Below, one piece after another: positions 12,846-64,000 of a DNA stretch of 64,000 bases. The notes beneath the pieces were generated by a model that saw only the letters and a list, made by a program, of their open reading frames with translations, had not been told where the DNA came from and searched no databases. The position numbers and the translations under genes were made by a program. Origin of the DNA: Cyclina sinensis (lineage: Eukaryota > Mollusca > Bivalvia > Venerida > Veneridae); the NCBI GenBank assembly GCA_012932295.1, contig JAAONU010000014.1, forward strand, positions 16,805,039 to 16,869,038, in the 5' to 3' direction. Position 1 is the stretch's first letter. Each line of letters begins with the position of its first letter.

Positions 12846-14848
12846 CAAGAGGACCATGATGGCCCTGTATCGCTCACCTGAGTATGACTGCTTTTAACAA
12901 AATTGCTATGGACCTTGTTAATTAACCCAAGATGACCCATATTCGACCTTGACCTAGAAATTATAAAAAACAATCTTTCTGACAAATTTCCAGGTTATTT
13001 AGACTGACACTGTTAACTCTAGAGTGTTAACAAGGTTTTTCTATATTTGGGCTCTGCGACCTAGTTTTTTAACCTAGATGTCCCATATTCGAATTTGAGC
13101 AAGAATTATCAAAGCAATCTCTCTGACAAATTTCCAGGATATTTTGACTGAAAATGTAACCTCTAGAGTGTTAACAATGTTTTTCCATAGTTGGGCTCTG
13201 TGAGCTAGTTTTTGACTCCAGATGACCCATATTCGAACCTGAGCTAGAAATCATAAAATCATTCTCTCTGACAAATTTCCAGGTTATTTGGAATTAAAAT
13301 TTTACCTCTAGAGTGTTAACAAGGTTTTTCTATATTTGGGCTCTGTGATCTAGTTTTTAACCCAAGATAACCCATATTCATAGCTCATCTCGAAATCATC
13401 AAACCAACCTGTCTGACAAATTTCCAGGATATTTTGACTGAAAATGAAACCTCTAGAGTGTTAACAAGGTTTTTACATATTTGGGTTATGTGGCCTAGTA
13501 TTTGATTCCAGATGACCTATATTCAAACTTGAGCTAGAAATCATAAAATCAATCTCTCTGACAAATTTCCAGGTTATTTGGAATTAAAATCTGATCTCTA
13601 GAGTGTTAACAAGGTTTTTCTATATTTGGGCTCTGTGACCTAGTTTTTAACCCAAGATAACCCATATTCATAGCTCATCTCGAAATCATCAAACCAACCT
13701 GTCTGACAAATTTCCATGATATTTGGACTGAAAATGTAACGTCTAGAGTGTTAACAAGGTTTTTACATATTTGGGTTATGTGGCCTAGTATTTGATTCCA
13801 TGAGACCCATATTAAAACAACCTTTCTCACAAAATTCCAGTTTGTTGGACTGAAAATGTTACCTCTAGAGTGTTAACAAGGTTTTTCCAGATTTGGGGTC
13901 TGTTACCTAGTTTTTGACCCCAAATGACCCATTTTCGAATTTGAGCTAGAAATCATTGAAACAACATTTCTGACAAAATACCAGAATAATTGGACTGAAA
14001 AGTAGCCTCTAGAGTGTTAACAAATATTTTTTTTTTTATTTTTGGGCTCTGTGACCTAGTTTTTGACCCGAGATGATGTATATTCATATTTGAGCTAGAA
14101 ATTATTGAAGCAACCTTTCTGACAGATTTCCAGGTCATTTGGCCTGAAAATGTTACCTCTAGAGTGTTAACAAGGTTTTTCCATATTTGGGCTCTGTTAC
14201 CTAGTTTTTGACCCCAAATGACCCATTTTCGAATTTGAGCTAGAAATCATTGAAACAACCTTTCTGACAAATTTCCAGAATAATTGGACTGAAAAGTAGC
14301 ATCCAGTGTGTTAACAAATATTTTCTTTTTATTTTTGGGCTCTGTGACCTAGTTTTTGACCCGAGATGATGTAAATTCGAATTTGAGCTAGAAATCATTA
14401 AACAACCTTTCTGACAAATTTCCAGATTATTTGTACTGAAAATGTTACCTCTAAAGTGTTAACAAGGTTTTCCAATATTTGGGCTCTGTTACCTAGTTTT
14501 TGACCCTAGATGACCCATATTCGAACTTGAGCTAGAAATCATTAATACAACCTTTCTTTCAAATTTCCAGGATATTTGGACTGAAAAAGTAGCCTTTAGA
14601 GTGTTAACAAGATTTTTTCCTATATTTGGGCTCTTTGACCTAGTTTTTCAACAAAGATAACCCATGTTCCAACTCTTCCGAGAAATTAATGAGACAAACA
14701 TCCTGACAAAGGTTCATGACAGTTGAGGCAAAAATGTGACCACTAGACTGTTAACAAACTAATTGTGGACGGACAGACGACGGACGGACGGACGACGGAC
14801 AAAAGACGATCAGAAAAGCTCACTCTGTCACTACGTGACAGCTGAGCT
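12846..14848 (+). mobile_element. Helentron-like tandem-repeat element, complete (array 1)
   Basis: It starts ACAAGAGGACCATGATGGCC: a short imperfect hairpin (AGGACCA/TGGCCCT, loop tga, 12850-12866) at the head. About 12-13 tandem units of ~145 bp follow, each with GAGTGTTAACAA, TTTGGGCTCTGTGACCTAG and TGACAAATTTCCAG. A GGAC-rich microsatellite at 14764-14805 leads to a terminal hairpin (14817-14848, loop tac). No coding capacity. The layout matches bivalve pearl/non-autonomous Helentron-like elements; family assignment is inference. Confidence 0.75.
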
Positions 14849-16567
14849 AAAAACAGCATGAAGCGCAAAACTAAAACATGAACAAAAGATAAACGACTTA
14901 TTTATGTCCATTACTACACAGACGACAATATTGCCAATGCCACCTAGCGATCAGATATCATTTGTCCATTTGTCGTTATTTTATCAATTTCCATTCCTAG
15001 TGGCAATAGAGGCACCGTTCATAATATTGCTTACTTTAAGTAGATTCTTTTGTTTCCTGTAAATGAATTCTTCAACTATCATATAATCTCTGACTGGCCA
15101 TTATTTGTGCAGCATCAGTATGCTATTTTACACTGCTTTGTCTTCGATGGATTTTGTCTGATCGTTTAGAACTACCTTTTTGCAAATTCTGGTCGTTTTA
15201 TAATTCTACACTCTTTGTTCGAGTATTTTCGTGTGATGCTTGTTCTGAGTAAACTATTAATGATTACACATAAACAATTAAATATGCAAAATGAAAAATA
15301 GAGCACTTCCTATATCAAAATGCAGTTCCATAGATTCATTCATTTAACATAGACGTTTATTGGCTGGAATCATTTGATAGGATACTTTATTGTGGAACAC
15401 ATGGAACTTGATGCCAAATTTACCTAGTATGGATCGAGTTTTTCACTAAAAGAAATCAACGACACTGATTGCCGCCTACATCTAAATCAACTGCATTACT
15501 AGCTATCAAAAAGGGTCACAAGAGATACATTGGCATCCAGATGTCAAAGATATATAAAAGCTGTAAACTTTCTTTCAAATAAAGAATTTGAGTTCCTTAT
15601 ATTCTGGGCACTCAATACTATAATATTCATTGCAATCATATCATTTTCTATTATTTACAAGACTGTATGAGTTTTTATACTGGCTGTTGTAGATAACCCC
15701 CACCCCCTTCCCCGAGTAAAACGTTTTTCTGTTAGGTACTTTTTGCTACATGTGAATAGACATCTTTGTTTTTAACAGTACAGAGCTGAGTGAAACCGAA
15801 AAAATGCAAAAGTCTTTCAACGTGAGGTTGCACCATCAAATGTTAAAAAAATCATTCAAACATCAGTGCATTCTATTTGAATACAGTGTTACGCTACATA
15901 TCAACAATGAAAATGTTTACAAAAATCAAAGTTACATTTATCAACAATGGAAGCAAAAACTAACAATACGTAAGTAGGAGCAGTTATTGATTATAAATGT
16001 CACTTTTAACCGGGCACAGGCAAATTTTATAGCGCTTTTTACACGTGCAATACTGTATCTCTGTGTGAACGTATCTTAATTCTGAAATAATTAATTCATT
16101 AACACAAGCTGAATCTTTTACATATAACAAATATAGAGCAACATTTCTGACACCACAGAAATCAAAGCGTTGCGCATCTTCATTTCTTAAACTAACGCGT
16201 CTTACAGGTAGAATTCATTTTTTTATTGTCAAAATAAAACAATAAATGAATTAAATATATTCAGTAATGACAACTGTTATTTCTTTTCATGAGCAGTTAT
16301 AGATAAGATATATTTGCTATAACATTTTGTTTTTACATAATCGTGTACAGAACAAAGACTTAACAATTCCTCGATATATGTCCAGATGAAACAAAAGCAA
16401 AGCTGTTATCTCCTGAGCCTATACAGGGCCTTTTTGAATTTATACAAACATAATTCTTTGTCAACACAGTCTTCAAGACTTAAGATTTTATGCTGTTATT
16501 TCTCATTCATCACGAAATATACAAATGCTCAATTAAGCAAATTTGACGTAACATTCACAAGCAGTGT
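14849..16567. other. Gene A 3' flank and untranslated region
   Basis: No coding exon recognised. Downstream (leftward) of the gene A stop codon this should hold its 3' UTR and then intergenic DNA. Confidence 0.5.
16222..16227 (-). promoter_or_regulatory. Candidate poly(A) signal of gene A
   Basis: AATAAA on the minus strand (tttatt on plus), the first such hexamer after the stop codon at 16568, implying a 3' UTR of roughly 360 nt. Base composition makes chance hexamers common. Confidence 0.35.
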
Positions 16568-60650
<44,083 letters not shown>

Positions 60651-62907
60651 CTGAAACAGGAACAGTATCTATGTTTTACATAGAAAAATGTTGTGGCCAA
60701 AACTCCGACCGGGTCATAATTAATCGGCTTCACCTGAAGAAATATTTCTTTTGCAAATATCAGTACAAATTATCTTGGACATTATATTTTTTCATAAATG
60801 TGTAAAAAAACAGCCAGCTATAACTAATTACAACAAAAGTGAGTTTTTTCCTAATAACTTGGAAAAAATAACATTTTGGAACTTATTTAAAACCAGCTCT
60901 AAGTCTTGAACACAATGGTTGATTAAAGTTTTTAATGAGATCTTGGAAACGTCAACAGTAAGGACCTCCTGAAGCAAATTTTCTTACTCAAAAGTCGTTT
61001 TTGGTATTTCTTCTTGTATTCATTTTCAGTTTATTAACCCAGGTATTTCAATTTTTTTATACATTTAAATAGTAACTTTTAAGTAAAGTGCTCGATAAAA
61101 TGACTCATATGTCATTCAGTTTTATATTACAGCTTAAAGATAGGCGTATGTATTTCTTTATTCATTATGGCTTGACAGAACTATCAGAACTACATTAAAT
61201 CAGACTTGTGAATGATATAATAATGATGTTAAAATGACTAGGGTAATATGAGGGGCAATATTGGGGTAATATTTCCTGAAAGTGTAGAATCAATTACTCA
61301 TTTAAATGGTTTGTTTTCTTTGCTTTTTTTCAGACATGTTAATTTTTCAACGATATAACAAATGAACTCATTATATATTCTATGGAATGGAAGTGAGAAC
61401 TACGGCTGCGAAATGGCGATAGAATTTTCATTCCTGGAGGAATATTCCATGTAAGACCATGGTTTATCGTGTTGAAAGATATATCGAACATGAAATGTCA
61501 AATCGACGAAATATTTTATCATAGAATTGCGTCTGCATGGAATCATACCATAGCAAAACGTTTCCCTAGAATATATGATTGATGATCAATATATGAATTT
61601 ATTGCAGTGACGTGCCTTTTAGTATTTCTCTTAGCATTAAAACGGCGAAATGTCGTCGAACATAAAGGAACATTACATGGCAGTCACGTGTAACCTACGG
61701 TGGTTCTCGATGATGGCATATAGAGGCAACTATTGTACAAAAATATGATAAACGGTTATGAAACGTTTTGCAAGTAAAGGTAGAGATTTTTTTTCTTTTT
61801 TTTTCAATTTAGATACTAATACATGTCTTTCATATTGCAATAAAGTTACACATAAATCGAAATGAATGTAACCATAACGAAAGTTAGATTTTTGTATAAG
61901 GCTTAATACCATTCGCTTAATATAATTCCTAAAAAAATATTACACCAGTTTCAAAGTTGTTTTTTTTTATCTAAGAAACGTAATAATTGCATCAAAATGT
62001 AAAAGATTTAAGTTACTTGTTTTAAACACACTTGTATAATTCAAAAGGAATGTGTGATGTTTTAATCCTGATCGTTCAAATTTTTAAGAATTACTGAAGG
62101 AATATATAATAATTTGTATTCATTATAATAAGACACACATAGGAAAAAAGCACTTTAAACTTGGCTTTTGAATGATCCTTTAAATACCTACCTTTTTCCA
62201 GAAGCACTAAGAACAAAATGGATGGAACATGAGGCCGCGGAACGATACGGAATAAAATTATTCTTGTATAGCCTTAGACAGTCAATGAAATGATATTGTA
62301 AAAGTAATTCAATATTTCAGGATCTATTCCGGAAAAAAAGAGAGATGAGAAACAAACAAGGTGATACAAAGGATCAGTAAGAAATTCTTTTTAGCAACAT
62401 TCGGTAACTGACACAAACACACAAACACACACGCATAGAACTCTGCGCATAACTTTATATGTTTCGGTAAAAGTATCAAGGTCAAGTTGTTTATATAAAC
62501 AAGTTTACTTATATCTAACTTTACAGTCCTCTGCCTTTTGACTATATCGATATTCTTTATTTAAAACAAAAAACAAATTCTAAACTAATATTAATTGTTT
62601 AATAATAGCGGTTTTGAACGTTACTGAAGGAAGGCGTGCTGCGTAAGCAGATGCGTAAGAAAGTTCAACAGGCCTAAAAACATAGATTACCAATACTTGC
62701 TTTTATTGGCTTTACGTTATTTTGTTTTGCTTGTATACGAATATTTTTACAATCATCTGATATAACTTCCTTGAACTCAAATCCCATTTATTTTCTACAT
62801 ACCTGAACTTGTGAGTCAGTATGTGATAATCAGATAGATTAAAAAAAAAGAATTTCGAACAGCGAGATTCTCCATTATTTTGTACCGCAAGTTCGATAAT
62901 AAAAGTA
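60651..62907. other. Gene A 5' region, mostly no feature
   Basis: Upstream intron of gene A. Apart from the doubtful exon at 62192-62270 I see no exon, promoter or repeat family in it. Confidence 0.45.
62192..62270 (-). CDS. Possible upstream exon of gene A (signal peptide?)
   Basis: Minus strand reads VPSILFLVLLEK followed by a good donor (gtaggt) in phase 1, which would join to DAAC of the 60650 exon. Hydrophobic content fits a signal peptide, but no Met lies in frame after the upstream stop at about 62275, so a further 5' exon or a different first exon would be needed. Confidence 0.25.
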
Positions 62908-64000
62908 GACAAGAGCCACCGCAAGCGGGTGCCACGCTCGACCTCTTTTTTTCTATTTCCAAATGCAAACACATTAGAGGAAGCACATTGTGTTATAGGG
63001 ATTTCGAATGAAACATCATTTGGAAATATGATTATCAAATTCATCCATACATAACAAAGTAATGACCATTTTAGCAACATTCAGACATTTGACCTTCAAG
63101 GTCAAGGTCAAGTTCAGTTTTACTTTCTTTTGAGGTACTGTTTAAAAGGTATTTATGTCAAAGCATTAAGACACTTCATATAGCCAAGTTAAGCAACGTC
63201 AAAGTCATTTACAGGTCAAGGTCAAACGTGAATTGTTCAACATGTTTGTTTTATTTTCAAAGTTATTTTGTCCCAGTATAGATCAAATCCATCACTAAAT
63301 AATAAAAATAAATACATTTTAGCAAAATTCAATAAGTTAACCTTGACGGTCAAGGTCATTTAAAGGTCAAGTCAAACCTGAATATTTTAACATTCAGGTT
63401 TTGCCATAAGTGTCGTTTTGTCCAAGTATTAATCAAATACATAAATAAACAAAAAATATATGACAATCTGAGCAAAATTCAATAATCTGACTTTGACGGT
63501 CAAGGTCATTGTTAGGTTATTGTCATATCTGAGTTATTCAACATGTCGGTTTTGTCATAGTTATTGTTTGTCCAAGTATGATTCAAATCAAACCATAAAC
63601 AACTAAGTTATAGCAAATTTAAGCAAAATTCAAGAATTTGACCTAGACTTTGAAAGTCAAGTTCATACTTTAAGGAATAAAAAAACTGGATTTGTAAAAA
63701 GTGAATCAAATCCACAAATAAATGACAAAGTTATAACAATTTGAGCAAAATTCAATAATTTGACCTTGACAGTAATGTTCTTTTTAAGGTCAAGGTCATA
63801 CTTGAATGATTTAATATGCTGACTTTGTTATAAGTGTTGTTTTGTCCAAGTATGATTCCAATCCAACCATATTAAACAAAGTTATGACCAGTTTTAGCAA
63901 AATTAAATAATTTGATCTTGACTGTCACTGTCATTTAAAGGTCAAGGTAAAACTTAAAATTATCAATGTCAGATTTTTCATTAGTGTTGTTTTGTCCAAG
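62908..64000 (+). mobile_element. Helentron-like array 7, cut by window edge
   Basis: Head ACAAGAGCCACCGCAAGCGG with a near-perfect hairpin, the same ACAAGAG start as other arrays. Units of ~150 bp contain AGCAAAATTCAATAATTTGA, CGGTCAAGGTCATT and TTTTGTCCAAGTATGATTC. No tail within the window. Confidence 0.75.

Noticed and set aside
12846..14848. CRISPR-like array
   Set aside because: Units are contiguous ~145-bp tandem repeats with no unique spacers and no cas genes, in an intron-bearing eukaryotic genome.
62712..63080. 122-codon minus frame
   Set aside because: It crosses the head of a tandem-repeat element; no motif, no splice context.

Overview
This is an AT-rich, intron-rich metazoan genomic segment, most likely from a bivalve mollusc. 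The reasons are: small protein-coding exons with GT-AG borders inside kilobase-scale introns; a lectin-like/EGF receptor phosphatase gene in tandem copies; and many copies of a repeat type known from bivalves (tandem ~145-155 bp units, then a GGAC-rich microsatellite, then a terminal hairpin; the pearl/Helentron-like architecture). There is no bacterial gene organisation.

The main content is one almost complete receptor-type protein tyrosine phosphatase gene on the minus strand (gene A, 60650 down to a stop codon at 16568). I could follow 29 exons in phase: one EGF-like module, a fucolectin/FTP (F5/8-like) domain over two exons, eight more EGF-like modules, a transmembrane helix, a juxtamembrane segment, a catalytically intact PTP domain D1 ([18 protein letters not shown]-loop) and a degenerate second PTP domain D2. 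The exon sum gives 1242 residues without the signal-peptide exon, which I did not find with confidence. Downstream, in the same orientation, three exons (4084 to 1664) of a second gene (gene B) encode the same EGF-like + FTP start with the same intron phases; gene B runs off the left edge. The two are tandem paralogues.

The introns and intergenic DNA are full of mobile elements. From left to right: a 442-bp TA-flanked MITE (2181-2622); a broken LINE with an endonuclease remnant, a 2A-like motif and a YTDD reverse transcriptase (5852-8949); a large Helentron-like array (12846-14848); a mariner with near-perfect TIRs and a stop-riddled transposase (22010-23339); a palindromic MITE (24958-25063); two nested Helentron-like arrays (27941-30983 with 28876-30636 inside); further arrays at 34628-35445 and 41890-42508; tRNA-derived SINE sequence (37.1 and 41.2 kb); a Tc1-like transposase split by a Helentron-like insertion (45890-48126); a second LINE fragment (50205-51120); a mariner relic (54.2-55.0 kb); a 0.95-kb foldback element (58160-59105); and an array running off the right edge (62908-64000).

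The gene pair suggests a cell-surface sensor: extracellular recognition modules coupled to cytoplasmic tyrosine dephosphorylation, with D2 probably regulatory or scaffolding. The strongest repeat-level observation is that at least six element families share one layout: an ACAAGAR-type start followed by a 6-7 bp hairpin with a 3-nt loop, tandem units, a GGAC microsatellite, and a terminal hairpin.
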